Assembly: GCF_023544465.1 (NCBI RefSeq)
Contig: NZ_JALPVL010000013.1
Location: 186,001-250,000, forward strand
DNA: 64,000 nucleotides
From: Paractinoplanes maris
Lineage (GTDB): Bacteria; Actinomycetota; Actinomycetes; Mycobacteriales; Micromonosporaceae
Direction: 5' to 3'
In this document: positions 1 through 8,747 of the stretch, in pieces
Position numbering within the stretch: position 1 is the first letter of the stretch
How the letters are laid out: the number at the start of each line of letters is the position of its first letter
Translations under genes and position numbers: made by a program
The notes under the pieces: model-generated
Told to the model about the DNA's origin: nothing
Databases searched by the model: none
What the model saw: only the letters and a program-made list of their open reading frames with translations

Positions 1-88
1 TAGGCATGTCCTGGAAATATGCGGGCTTAGGTGACCGTCTCGTAAGAGGAGCTGCAGGTAGAGGCTGCGGACCACTCGCATGGGCGCT

Positions 89-133
89 CTCATAATCCCT
101 CGGTCGCGGGTTCGAGTCCCGCCCGCCATGCCA
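89..133 (+). other. 3' half of a tRNA-Met-like gene, candidate attachment-site remnant
   Basis: An anticodon loop (89-95) with CAT at 91-93, its 3' stem strand tccct, a variable loop, a perfect T-arm (stem gcggg/cccgc around ttcgagt, 106-122), a 3' acceptor strand 123-129, a discriminator G and an encoded CCA (131-133). The five bases before the loop (gcgct, 84-88) do not pair with tccct, and no D-arm or matching 5' acceptor strand lies upstream. Only the 3' half therefore looks like tRNA. Integrative elements that target tRNA 3' ends leave such a fragment at their distal end; in this orientation the element would lie to the left, outside the window. A degenerate or mis-read tRNA is the alternative. 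Confidence 0.6.
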
Positions 134-134
134 G

Positions 135-296
135 GCCGCGGTGGTCGGGCCCTCGCGGATCGGCTGGCAGATCGAGCCGCTCGCGCAGCCGGCCGGGTGG
201 ACGGGGCCGCTCGCGTTCACGGTGATGGCGGCGGGCTCGCTGCTGACCCGCGGACGTGGGCGCGACGATGCCGGCGGTCGCCCGCCCCGGGCGTAG
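135..296 (+). pseudogene. C-terminal tail of a membrane-transporter-like gene (remnant)
   Basis: The plus-strand frame through 141 reads a plausible protein tail: a hydrophobic stretch (GPLAFTVMAAGSLLTR) followed by a polar basic end and TAG at 294-296. It resembles the last membrane segment and cytoplasmic tail of sodium:solute symporter family proteins, but is too short to assign firmly. No start codon or upstream body is present because the frame runs straight into the tRNA fragment, so it is best read as a severed gene end at a junction. Confidence 0.3.
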
Positions 297-298
297 CG

Positions 299-313
299 TT
301 AAAGAAACTTTAA
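299..313. promoter_or_regulatory. TTAAAG-AAA-CTTTAA palindrome upstream of the duplicated secreted protein
   Basis: A perfect 6-bp inverted repeat with a 3-nt spacer, strikingly AT-rich for this chromosome, lies about 90 bp upstream of the gene at 401. Position and symmetry suit an operator or promoter element; no binding protein can be named. Confidence 0.35.
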
Positions 314-400
314 GGAAGGCTCGCTCAGCGTCATGAACTGCTGCACATCGTTGCTCGTATCTCTCGGCACAAGCAGTACGGGACGAAGAGGGAGCGGTGC

Positions 401-1327
401 ATGTATCGAGGCGGAGTCAGCAGCTATCGACGCCGAGTCAGTAGCCGGACGCGCAAGCTGGTGATTGGAGGTGCCGCCGCAGCGCTGCTCGGCTCGGCTC
501 TCGCGGTCGGCACGGGGATGAGCCAGGCCGCCGAGCAGGGCAACGCCGGAGCCGGCTCCGGTAACATCAACGCTTTGGTGCCGGCGCTCGGTTTCAGCCC
601 GGGCAATCCGAATGCGACGGCCGACCGCGTGGGCCCCACCGGGGTAAATGTTCCCGGTCGCTGCCCACCCACTCAAGCCCAAGTGAACGCGCAGGTAGCG
701 CTCAAGAATGCGAACCTTCCGAGTGGGACGGACCTGGAAAGCCGCATCCAGCGCTTTGAAAAGACCTTGTCGGCGATTCAAGACTTGAAATGCCCCGCAT
801 CTTCCACGACTTTGCTGGGCCGCTTGAATTCGTTGACCGCGCTGCGCGCGAACGCGAACCGCGATGACGTCCTGCGTGGCTTGGGTGTGAACGAGACGCC
901 AGCGGATAAAGCCGCCGCCACAGGATCCGGTGACGCGGCCGCGGGTGGAGCGACGGGGAACGCCGGAGCCGGCTCCGGTAACATCGACGCTTTGGTGCCG
1001 GCGCTGGGTTTCAGCCCGGGCAATCCGAATGCGACGGCCGACCGCGTGGGCCCCACCGGGGTAAATGTTCCCGGTCGCTGCCCGCCCACTCAAGCCCAAG
1101 TGAACGCGCAGGTAGCGCTCAAGAATGCGAACCTTCCGAGTGGGACGGACCTGGAAAGTCGCATCCAGCGTTTTGAAAAGACCTTGTCGGCGATTCAAGA
1201 CTTGAAATGCCCCGCATCTTCCACGACTTTGCTGGGCCGCTTGAATTCGTTGACCGCGCTGCGCGCGAACGCGAACCGCGATGACGTCCTGCGTGGTCTG
1301 GGTGTGAACGAGACGCCAGCGGGATAA
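401..1327 (+). CDS. Secreted protein of two near-identical halves, unknown function
   Basis: 308 residues. The N-terminus is a typical export signal: basic residues to about 23, a hydrophobic core (AAAALLGSALAVG), and probable cleavage near SQAAEQ (about 45). The mature part is a module of about 120 residues present twice (about 48-167 and 187-307), almost identical, joined by a Gly/Ala linker. Each copy holds two conserved cysteines (RCPPTQ and KCPASS), suggesting one disulfide per module, and a helical stretch. The ATG at 401 follows a purine-rich gagggag. The second module ends at TAA because copy 2 carries one extra G, which shifts the frame where copy 1 reads on into the linker. The family is not recognised. 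Confidence 0.7.
   Translation: MYRGGVSSYRRRVSSRTRKLVIGGAAAALLGSALAVGTGMSQAAEQGNAGAGSGNINALVPALGFSPGNPNATADRVGPTGVNVPGRCPPTQAQVNAQVALKNANLPSGTDLESRIQRFEKTLSAIQDLKCPASSTTLLGRLNSLTALRANANRDDVLRGLGVNETPADKAAATGSGDAAAGGATGNAGAGSGNIDALVPALGFSPGNPNATADRVGPTGVNVPGRCPPTQAQVNAQVALKNANLPSGTDLESRIQRFEKTLSAIQDLKCPASSTTLLGRLNSLTALRANANRDDVLRGLGVNETPAG
542..905 (+). repeat. Direct repeat copy 1 (364 bp) inside the secreted-protein gene
   Basis: Matches 959-1322 at a constant offset of 417 bp with only a few substitutions, several at third codon positions. Homology resumes for about 10 bp (906-915 against 1324-1333) after a one-base offset. This is a recent internal duplication. Confidence 0.9.
959..1322 (+). 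repeat. Direct repeat copy 2 (364 bp) inside the secreted-protein gene
   Basis: Partner of 542-905. An extra G at 1323 directly after this copy places TAA in frame and ends the protein. Confidence 0.9.
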
Positions 1328-1498
1328 AGCCGCAGGGAATGCGGCGCCGTAAAACGCGCCAGCGAAACAAGCGGCTCGCAGAGCGGCGCCGCGGACAATG
1401 GCAACCTGATCCTTCGCGGATCCTGATCCACCGCACGGAACCGCCTCGCCGGAGGCCCTCGCACCACGGGGGGTCTCCGGCGCGTCCGTGTGTGGGCC

Positions 1499-1668
1499 AT
1501 GCGCGCGGTGATCTTCGGCTACTTCGGCACGCTGACCGACCCCCGGCGCTGAGGAGTATCGCGAGCCCCTCGCGCACCGCACCAGCGAGCTGCTCGGCGT
1601 CTGCCGGCCACGGTTCCGGGAGGCGCTGGCCGGGAACTCGGCGAGCGCTCCGGCGGCATGGGCGTGTA
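1499..1668 (+). pseudogene. Decayed HAD-superfamily hydrolase, N-terminal fragment
   Basis: ATG at 1499 opens MRAVIFGYFGTLTDP, the start of a HAD phosphatase (normally DYFGTLTDP), but the catalytic Asp is Gly. The frame hits TGA within a few codons. A second frame then reads on convincingly (AEEYREPLAHRTSELLGV, then PRFREALAGNSA) before degrading. At least one frameshift and the lost nucleophile make this a dead gene. The rest of 1328-1878 shows no intact gene and seems a patchwork of decayed pieces. Confidence 0.6.
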
Positions 1669-1878
1669 GGCCTCGGCCATCTTCAGGTCCAGGAACCGCT
1701 CGCCGGCGCGCAGCGGCTGCGGTGGAGCTGACGACCCGCCCGCGCCGCACTGTCGGCGTCGTCGGGAGGAGGCGGCACCGCGGTACTACTTCCTGATCAC
1801 CGGATTAACAGTCGTCTCAGATTCGCTCGGTACGAATTCGGCCTCAGACAAGTGATGCAACGCGTCAGGAGGCTATTG

Positions 1879-4005
1879 ATGTCAGTGAACGCAGCGCCGT
1901 CCAGGGAAGCGCCACCCGGCCGGTGGGTGCCGTGGCTGGTGATCGGCTTGTGGCTGGTGCTGGCGGCGGTCATGGTGCCGTTGAGCGGAAAGCTGAGCTC
2001 GGTCACCACCGACAAAGCCGTGGACACCCTCCCGGCCAGTGCCGAGTCCACCAAGGTGGCGGTGTTGGAGGACAGTCGCCCCGGCGGCGAGGACAACACG
2101 TTCGTCTTCGTGTACCACCGCGCCGGCGCTTTGACCGACGCCGACCGCGCGACGGTCGAGCGCCACTACAACACCTTGGCCAAGCGGTACCCGCCGAAGA
2201 CGGCCGGCGAGGACGACGACGGCTCACCGACGAGTCGGTCCACCGACGGCAAGGCGATGATGTTCACCCTCGAGGTGAGCATGACCTACGGCGGCCCGGA
2301 GGACATCGTCGGTCCGTTGCGTGACGCCGCCAAGGACCGCCCCGCCGGGCTGGAACTCGAGGTGACCGGCCCCGCCGCGATCGACGGCGACCTGGACGCC
2401 GTCTTCGACGGCATCGACCTGCAGGTCTTCCTCACCACCGTCATCGTCGTCACGCTCCTGCTCATCCTCACCTACCGCAGCCCGGTGTTGTGGTTCATCC
2501 CGCTCATGGCCGTGGGCGCGGCCGCACTGACCGCGATGGCGACCGTCTACCTGCTCGTCAAGGCTTTCGGCATCGTGGTCAACGACCAGAACTCGGCGCT
2601 GCTGACGATCCTGGTGTTCGGCGTCGGCACGGATTACGCGCTGTTGCTCATCGCTCGATATCGGGAGGCACTGCACCACCACGAGAACGTCCGGGTCGCG
2701 ATGGTCCACGCGCTACGTGGCGCGGCGCCGGCCATCGTCGCGTCCGCGGCCACCGTGGTCGCCGGCCTGCTCTGCCTGCTCGTCGCGGACCTGAACAGCA
2801 CCAGCGGTTTGGGCCCGATCGGGGCGGCCGGCATCCTGTGCGCGCTGGTGGCCATGCTGACGCTGTTCCCGGCGATGCTCGTGGTGCTCGGCCGGCGGAT
2901 CTTCTGGCCGGCCATCCCGCGGTTCAGCACGGTCGTGGAGGAGAAGCCGGGGCTGTGGGGACGGCTCGGCACCGCCATCAGCCGCCGCCGGTGGGTGGCG
3001 ACGCTCGGCTCGCTCGGAATCCTCGGCGTGCTCGCCGTCGGGCTGGCGGGCAACACCGGCGCCCTGCGGGCGCAGGACCAGTTCCTGGACGCGCCGGAGT
3101 CGGTCACCGGCTTCACCGTTCTGCGCCAGCACTTCCCGGAGCTCGGCGGCCAGCCGATGACGATCTTCACGCGACCGGCGTACCAGGAGCGGGTGCTCGA
3201 CATCGTCAAGGGCACTCCCGGCGTGGCAGTGGCCGTTCCGGGCCAGACCAGCGGAGGCTGGGCCGACCTCTCCGTCTTCCCGACGGACGCGCCGGACACC
3301 GCTGCTGAGTACGACACCATCAAGCGGGTGCGCACCGCCGTGCACGCGGTGAACGGGGCGGAGGCGATCGTCGGCGGGCCGAGTGCGGAGAACCTCGACA
3401 CCGAGGTGACCACCAGCCGTGACGAGAAGCTGGTGATCCCGCTGGTGCTCGCCGTCGTCCTGATCATCCTCGGGTTGTTGCTGCGCGCGATCGTGGCCCC
3501 GCTGGTCCTGATGGCCACCGTGATCGTCTCGTTCGCCGCGGCCTTCGGCGGCAGCGTGTTCGTCTTCGACACGATCCTCGGGTTCAAGGGTGTCGACTAT
3601 TCGGTGCCGCTGCTGGCCTTCCTGTTCCTGGTGGCGCTCGGCGTCGACTACAACATTTTCCTGGCCAGCCGGGCCCGCGAGGAAACCGTGCGTCTCGGCA
3701 CCAGAGACGGCATGCTCAAAGCCCTCTCCGCCACCGGTGGCGTCATCACCTCGGCCGGCCTGGTCCTGGCGGCCACGTTCGCGGTCCTAGCCACGCTTCC
3801 GCTGGTGATGCTGATCGAGGTCGGGTTCCTGGTCGCCTTCGGCGTGCTGCTCGACGCCCTGCTGGTGCGATCGGTCCTGGTGCCCGCCCTCACCCTGCTG
3901 ATCGGCCGGCGGATCTGGTGGCCGAGCCGGCTGTCCCGACCGGAGGAACTGCCGGACCGTCGACGGCCGCTCGTGGACGATAAGGAGCCCGCGCTGCAAC
4001 GGTGA
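1879..4005 (+). CDS. MMPL-family (RND) membrane transporter
   Basis: 708 residues from ATG 1879, chosen because AGGAGG (1867-1872) sits six bases upstream; an in-frame ATG at 1852 lacks one. MMPL proteins are proton-driven inner-membrane exporters of lipids or drugs. The layout is standard: TM1 near 15-35, an extracytoplasmic domain, a block of five TM helices around 175-345 with FGVGTDYALLLIARYRE, a second extracytoplasmic domain, and a second TM block with the paired motif ALGVDYNIFLASRAREE. The repeated GxDY motifs, the proton-relay region in this family, are both intact. It converges on a sensor kinase gene across a strong terminator. Substrate unknown. Confidence 0.9.
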   Translation: MSVNAAPSREAPPGRWVPWLVIGLWLVLAAVMVPLSGKLSSVTTDKAVDTLPASAESTKVAVLEDSRPGGEDNTFVFVYHRAGALTDADRATVERHYNTLAKRYPPKTAGEDDDGSPTSRSTDGKAMMFTLEVSMTYGGPEDIVGPLRDAAKDRPAGLELEVTGPAAIDGDLDAVFDGIDLQVFLTTVIVVTLLLILTYRSPVLWFIPLMAVGAAALTAMATVYLLVKAFGIVVNDQNSALLTILVFGVGTDYALLLIARYREALHHHENVRVAMVHALRGAAPAIVASAATVVAGLLCLLVADLNSTSGLGPIGAAGILCALVAMLTLFPAMLVVLGRRIFWPAIPRFSTVVEEKPGLWGRLGTAISRRRWVATLGSLGILGVLAVGLAGNTGALRAQDQFLDAPESVTGFTVLRQHFPELGGQPMTIFTRPAYQERVLDIVKGTPGVAVAVPGQTSGGWADLSVFPTDAPDTAAEYDTIKRVRTAVHAVNGAEAIVGGPSAENLDTEVTTSRDEKLVIPLVLAVVLIILGLLLRAIVAPLVLMATVIVSFAAAFGGSVFVFDTILGFKGVDYSVPLLAFLFLVALGVDYNIFLASRAREETVRLGTRDGMLKALSATGGVITSAGLVLAATFAVLATLPLVMLIEVGFLVAFGVLLDALLVRSVLVPALTLLIGRRIWWPSRLSRPEELPDRRRPLVDDKEPALQR

Positions 4006-4024
4006 GCGCGGCGGCACGTACGAG

Positions 4025-4057
4025 ATCCGGGACGGGGCCAGACCCGTCCCGGATTTT
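4025..4057 (+). terminator. Rho-independent terminator between MMPL and the sensor kinase
   Basis: A perfect 12-bp stem (4025-4036 with 4043-4054), six-base loop and TTTT on the plus strand. Symmetry means it could also serve the converging kinase operon. Confidence 0.85.
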
Positions 4058-4094
4058 CTCCATGGCCGAAGGCCGCCGCCCCACCGGGGCGGGA

Positions 4095-5546
4095 TCAGCT
4101 CACCGCGGTGTCCTCCCCGGCGGTGAGCCGGGCGCTCGGGGTGGGCGGGGCCGCGGCCGGAAGGTCGAGCCGAAGCAGCGCGCCACCGCGTGCGGAACGG
4201 GCGACGGTGGCCTGGCCGCCGTGGGCGTCGACGACCCGCCGTACGATCGACAGCCCCAGACCGGATCCCGGCAACGCCCGGGCGCTGTCGGCACGGTAGA
4301 ACCGGTCGAACACCCGCGGTACGTCCGCGGCGTCGATGCCCGGCCCGGCGTCGTCGACCTCGAGCACCGCCGACGCGTCCTCGGCACGGAGCCGGACCTG
4401 GACCGGCTGGTCCGCGGGGGACCACTTGCCGGCGTTGTCGATGAGGTTGAGCACCGCCCGTTGGAGCGCGGCGGGACGCCCGCTCACCCACACGGAGGTC
4501 ACGTCGAGCGCGACCTCGATGTCGGGCACGCGGGAACGCGCCTGGATCGCGGCCGTCACCACCACGTCGGCGAGGTCGAGCACCTCGGTGTTCTCGTCGC
4601 TGACGTCACCGCGCGCCAGGTCGGTCAGCTCGGCGGCCAGGGTGCTCAACTCAGCCACCTGGGCACCGAGATCGTTGAGCAGCCGGGTCCGGCTCTCCGC
4701 CGGCAGTGCGCTGTCCAGGGTGCCGCGCCGATCGAGCCGGATCAGCAGCTCCACGTTGAGGCGCAGGCTGGTGAGGGGCGTCTTGAGCTCATGGGCGGCG
4801 TCCTCGGCGAGCAGCCGCTGGGCCCGCCGGGAGTCCCGGAGCGCGGCGAGCATGTCGTTGATCGATTGGATCAGCCGCCGGATCTCGCCGCCGCCCTCGT
4901 TCGGGATGTCGGCGTCGAGATCCCGGGTGCGCGCGACCCGGACCGCGGCGGCGGTCAGCCGGTCGATCGGTGCCAGCGCGGTCCGCGCCACGGTTCGCCC
5001 GACAAAGGCGCCGCCGACCACGCAGAACAACCCGATCAGCAGCATGCCGAACCCGAACTGGTTGATCGGGCTGTCGTCGGCGAGGCGGGCCACTTGGACC
5101 GCGCCGTCGCCCGCCCGGAGCGTGTAGATGATGTAGCCGTCGTCCCAGTCGGTCGACTCCAGCAGGTCGGTCGACGCGCCCTGTGCCACGCGCCCGGCGT
5201 GCTCGCTGACACGGGGCAGCGCGGGTTGGCCGGCCGGCGTGCGGATCGAGCCATCCGACAGGATGACCCGCACCAGCCGACCGGATCCGGGATACGGCGG
5301 TAGCTCGACCTGCGCCGGACCGGCGCGCTCCGCGTTCGTCGCCAGGACATGGGAGTCGGCGCGCAGCTGATTGTCGGCGGTCTCCCGCAGCTTCCGGTCC
5401 ATCAGTTCACTGGCCACCTGGAAGGCCACGAACACGCTGACCGCGATGGCCGTCGCCGCGATCACCGTCAGCCTGGTCCGCAGGGACCGCCGGCGCCACC
5501 AACGGGTCAGCCGGCGCGAACCCCGGCCGGCAGCGCCCCGGCTCAC
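4095..5546 (-). CDS. Two-component sensor histidine kinase (MprB/BaeS type)
   Basis: 483 residues. Two TM segments (about 27-47 and 160-180) flank a small extracytoplasmic sensor domain; HAMP follows, then the dimerisation domain with the phospho-acceptor motif DAAHELKTPLTSLR. The ATPase domain has intact N (NLIDNAGKWSP), G1 (DDAGPGI), F (FDRFYRAD) and G2 (GSGLGLSIV) boxes. The start codon overlaps the response-regulator stop by 4 bp, so the pair is translationally coupled. The family senses envelope stress; the convergent MMPL gene is a plausible but unproven target. Confidence 0.93.
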   Translation of the reverse strand: MSRGAAGRGSRRLTRWWRRRSLRTRLTVIAATAIAVSVFVAFQVASELMDRKLRETADNQLRADSHVLATNAERAGPAQVELPPYPGSGRLVRVILSDGSIRTPAGQPALPRVSEHAGRVAQGASTDLLESTDWDDGYIIYTLRAGDGAVQVARLADDSPINQFGFGMLLIGLFCVVGGAFVGRTVARTALAPIDRLTAAAVRVARTRDLDADIPNEGGGEIRRLIQSINDMLAALRDSRRAQRLLAEDAAHELKTPLTSLRLNVELLIRLDRRGTLDSALPAESRTRLLNDLGAQVAELSTLAAELTDLARGDVSDENTEVLDLADVVVTAAIQARSRVPDIEVALDVTSVWVSGRPAALQRAVLNLIDNAGKWSPADQPVQVRLRAEDASAVLEVDDAGPGIDAADVPRVFDRFYRADSARALPGSGLGLSIVRRVVDAHGGQATVARSARGGALLRLDLPAAAPPTPSARLTAGEDTAVS

Positions 5547-6235
5547 GGAGGAGTCTCCCGCAACGTGTATCCCAGGCCGCGCAGCGTGTAGATCAATCGC
5601 GGCTCACCCTCGGCCTCCATCTTGCGGCGCAGGTAGCTCACGTACACCTGGAGGTTGTTGGCGGTGGCGCTCATGTCGAATCCCCAGATCGCCTCGAACA
5701 GCGCGTCGCGGGTCAACACCCGGGTCGCGTTGCGCACGAGGACCTGCAGCAGGGAGAACTCGGTCCGGGTCAGGCGCAGCGGCCGCCCGCCCCGCCACGC
5801 CTCGAACCGGTCGGGATCGAGCCGGACGTCGGCGAACGACAGGATCGGCGACTCCGCGTCGCCCGGCGCGCGCCGGCGCAGCAGGGCCCGCACCCGGGCC
5901 AGCAACTCCTCGGTGGCGAACGGCTTGGGCAGGTAGTCGTCGGCGCCCGCGTCCAGCCCCGCGACCCGGTCGGAGACCTGGTCACGCGCGGTCAGCATCA
6001 GCACCGGCAGATCCCGGCCCGCGGCCCGCAACCGCCGGCAGGTCTCCAACCCGCCGAGGCGGGGCATCATCACGTCGAGGATCAACAGATCGAGCGCGTC
6101 ACCGCCGGCCCCCTCGACCCCGTCGAGCACAGCGAGACCGCTGGCGACGCTGCTGGTGTCATAACCCTCGACCTGCAGCACCCGCTCCAGCGACTCCCGG
6201 ATGGCCGCCTCGTCATCCGCGATCATGATCCGCAC
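5543..6235 (-). CDS. OmpR-family response regulator (MprA type)
   Basis: About 230 residues. The receiver domain has the acidic pair (IADDEAAIRE), phospho-acceptor Asp in LLILDVMMP, switch Thr/Ser in MLTARD and Lys in LPKPF. The C-terminal winged helix carries LTRTEFSLLQVL and YLRRKMEAEGE. GTG at 6235 is chosen because ggaaggggg lies just upstream and the protein then begins VRIMIADDE as the family does; GTG 6274 adds 13 residues. It is first in the operon with the kinase and faces away from DUF899. Confidence 0.92.
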   Translation of the reverse strand: MRIMIADDEAAIRESLERVLQVEGYDTSSVASGLAVLDGVEGAGGDALDLLILDVMMPRLGGLETCRRLRAAGRDLPVLMLTARDQVSDRVAGLDAGADDYLPKPFATEELLARVRALLRRRAPGDAESPILSFADVRLDPDRFEAWRGGRPLRLTRTEFSLLQVLVRNATRVLTRDALFEAIWGFDMSATANNLQVYVSYLRRKMEAEGEPRLIYTLRGLGYTLRETPP

Positions 6236-6332
6236 GCCGGCCCGCCCCCTTCCCGTCGATACTTTGCCGCTCACTCTCCCTGATCAACCTGAGGCCAGTA
6301 TTAGAGCTGTCGCCCTTGTGGTGCCCGCAGGC

Positions 6333-7079
6333 TCAGTGGCAGTGGTGCTCGCCGCCGCCGGCCTCGGTCGTGCCGAGATCGTCGTCCCGGCCGGCGGCCA
6401 GGCGCGCCCACTGCGACGTGGGTCGCCCGTCGAGGCGGAACTGGTCGCCGTCAACACGGAAGCGTCGGGGCCAGCCTTCCGGCGAGTCCTCCCACTGCTC
6501 CTGGCGGCCGTGCACAGTCATGTCGAGCATCCCGTACGTGGGTGCCATCGGCTCGACGCCGCGGCCGGTGGTCCAGTAGGTCTCGAAGACCTGGTCGCCG
6601 TCGCGCAGGTAGCACGCCTTCATGCCGAACTCCCGGCCGGCCAGCAGCGGACCGACCGATTCCGTGGGCACCGAGTACCAGGGCGCCGGCCAGCCCATGA
6701 AGTCCCGGTAGCGCCTGCTCTCCTCGATCGGCCCCTGGCCGAGAACGGCGAACGTGACGTCCCGCGAGTGCAGGTAGGACAACTCGAGAACCTGGCCGTT
6801 GAAGAAGGTGCAGCCCTCGCACTGATCGGCGGCGGACCGGCCGGTGTGCCACATGTGGTACGACGCGAACAGCTGCGTCCGGCCCTCGAAGACGTCGATC
6901 AGTGGAACCGGCCCGTCCACCCCGGTCAGCGGCGTCGACGGGTCGACCTCGACCATCGGCAGCCGCCGCCGCGCCGCGGCAATGGCATCGCCGTCACGGG
7001 TGTGTGCCTTCTCCCGCACCCGGAGTTCGTCGAGCTGCTTCTGCCAGGTTTCGCGATCGGTGATCGGTGGTGTGGACAA
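6333..7079 (-). CDS. DUF899 family thioredoxin-like protein
   Basis: 248 residues. DUF899 proteins have a thioredoxin-like fold with a CxxC pair, here QCEGCTFFNG, and the family landmarks ESRRYRDFMGWPAPWYSV and a His-rich C-terminus (GGGEHHCH). The reaction is unknown; a peroxidase- or disulfide-type redox role is the usual guess. The TTG start at 7079 follows a strong gaggagg. It probably forms a separate unit from the LuxR gene upstream, with 74 bp between them. Confidence 0.85.
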   Translation of the reverse strand: MSTPPITDRETWQKQLDELRVREKAHTRDGDAIAAARRRLPMVEVDPSTPLTGVDGPVPLIDVFEGRTQLFASYHMWHTGRSAADQCEGCTFFNGQVLELSYLHSRDVTFAVLGQGPIEESRRYRDFMGWPAPWYSVPTESVGPLLAGREFGMKACYLRDGDQVFETYWTTGRGVEPMAPTYGMLDMTVHGRQEQWEDSPEGWPRRFRVDGDQFRLDGRPTSQWARLAAGRDDDLGTTEAGGGEHHCH

Positions 7080-7153
7080 GACTGCCTCCTCGTGTCGGAT
7101 TCACACCCAGGTCGAAGGAGGCGGCCAGTTTTCGACATACCGGCGCCCGCACC

Positions 7154-8671
7154 TCAGCGGCCCTCGGTTCTGTCATCGGGGTCGCGATACCAGACGGCGA
7201 GTGCGGTGCGTGAGGTCAGCAGGAGTTTGTGCAGGATGCGGCTGACATGATTTTCGACTGTTCGCTCGGAGAGGGTCAGTCGTGCGGCTATGGTCGCGTT
7301 CGTCAGGCCCTCGGCTACCAGGGCGGCGATCTCGTTCTCGCGGGAAGTCAGGGCTGGGTTTCGGTTTGCCGGGCTCAGCCACGTTTCGATGTCGCGGGCC
7401 AGCGGCGTCATGCCGAGCCGTCGCGCCAGGCCCATCGCCAGGTCGGCGTGGTCGCGGCCGGCTCGGGTGCGGGGTCCGAGCAGCTGGGCCAGCTCGGCGC
7501 GGGCGGCTGCGGCCTTCGGGGGTGACTCGGCCCGTTGCGCCGCTTCGAGAGCGTCAGTGAGGTGCTGCTTCGCGGCGTCTGCGCGACCCAGCAGCCGGGC
7601 CAGCTTGCCCAGGGCGAGGGCGACCGGGCCTCCGTACGGGCCGTAGGCGTGGGCAATCGCATGGAGGCCGTCGTAGGGCAGGAGGATCTCGTAGAGCTTC
7701 TGCGCGGTCGTGGTGTCTCGCAACGACAGGCAGACATCGGCATTGCCGACCGCGGCGATCAGGAACTCCGGTGTGTGGGCCGGCATCCGCGTCACGTACG
7801 GCGCGAGCGCGTGCCACAGTTCGGCCGCCTCCTCGGAACGACCGGCGGCGACCAGTGCGGCACAGAGCCAGCCGCGGGCCTGGAAGGGAAGGTGGCCGAC
7901 CACTTCGCGTACGGCAAGGGTCACCTCCTCGATGCGCGCACCGGTTTCCCTGGCGGCGTCGAACTCGAAGACCAGATGCAGGTAGCTCGCCTCGCCGCCG
8001 GGCCGGCCGACCGCGCGGGCCTCGTCGGCCAGGAGTGACGCCTCGGCGTAGCGGCCCCGCCGGAGGTCTTCCGAAGCGCGGGTCAGCAGGAGCAGCGAGC
8101 GCCAGTCCGGGCCGAGCCGTTCCGCGAGGGCTCCGGCCAACGCGATCTCGTCGTGCAGTTCGGCGAACCGGCCCAGCGTCGCCCAGGCATCCATCCGCCA
8201 GCGGCGGCCCCACGCCTCGTACTCCAGTTCGGCTGTGCGGCGCCCCAGATCGATCGCCCGCTGAGCCAGGGCGAGACGCTCCTCGGCGTGCGCGGCGTTC
8301 AGCAGGGCACCGACGCGGGCCTGCAGGCCGAGGAAGACGGTTTCCGGATCGTCCTCACCGGAGTGGGCGGCCGGGGGCTGATCGGCCTGGAAGGAGTCGC
8401 GGGTCGCGTCGAGCTGGGCGCGTACCCGGGAGGATCGGACCGGGTCCGCGTCACCCAGCGCGGCCAGCGCCTCGGCCGCGAGGGCATGCACCCGCGCGCG
8501 GACGGCCGGGTCGAGCGGACGCCGGATCAGCACCGCGGCATCGGCGAGGGTGGCTACGTCGCCGGCCGCGCGACTGAGGTCGGCCAGGCTGACACAGAGG
8601 ATCGAGGCCTCCGCGACCTCGCCGGCGCGGTACAGCGCTCGGGCCCGTTCCAGCAGCTCCGCCGCGTTCAT
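7154..8671 (-). CDS. LuxR-family transcriptional regulator with TPR-like sensor region
   Basis: 505 residues. The last 65 form a LuxR helix-turn-helix (LTSRENEIAALVAEGLTNAT, then the recognition helix LSERTVENHVSRIL). The preceding 430 are Ala/Leu/Arg-rich helical repeats like the TPR array of LAL regulators, but there is no Walker A motif. It is therefore a LAL-like protein without the ATPase. A membrane-protein gene is divergent, 76 bp away, and may be a target. Confidence 0.85.
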   Translation of the reverse strand: MNAAELLERARALYRAGEVAEASILCVSLADLSRAAGDVATLADAAVLIRRPLDPAVRARVHALAAEALAALGDADPVRSSRVRAQLDATRDSFQADQPPAAHSGEDDPETVFLGLQARVGALLNAAHAEERLALAQRAIDLGRRTAELEYEAWGRRWRMDAWATLGRFAELHDEIALAGALAERLGPDWRSLLLLTRASEDLRRGRYAEASLLADEARAVGRPGGEASYLHLVFEFDAARETGARIEEVTLAVREVVGHLPFQARGWLCAALVAAGRSEEAAELWHALAPYVTRMPAHTPEFLIAAVGNADVCLSLRDTTTAQKLYEILLPYDGLHAIAHAYGPYGGPVALALGKLARLLGRADAAKQHLTDALEAAQRAESPPKAAAARAELAQLLGPRTRAGRDHADLAMGLARRLGMTPLARDIETWLSPANRNPALTSRENEIAALVAEGLTNATIAARLTLSERTVENHVSRILHKLLLTSRTALAVWYRDPDDRTEGR

Positions 8672-8747
8672 GAGGTCACTTTAGGGACAAGGGGTTGAGT
8701 GGTTCCACGGATGTGGTCACGGCCGGGTGATTCGTAGCGTCACACCC

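Noticed and set aside
1..133. An intact tRNA gene at the left edge
   Set aside because: The 3' half is convincing but the 5' half cannot form the anticodon stem, D-arm or acceptor pairing.
299..1750. A 483-codon open frame on the minus strand across the duplicated secreted-protein gene
   Set aside because: It repeats because it shadows the 364-bp duplication; composition is Arg-rich and unlike a protein, while the plus strand has a signal peptide and ribosome site.
1670..1800. A second pseudogene on the minus strand (reading RAGERFLDLKMAEAY)
   Set aside because: Too short and interrupted to assign; could be chance in a GC-rich decayed region.
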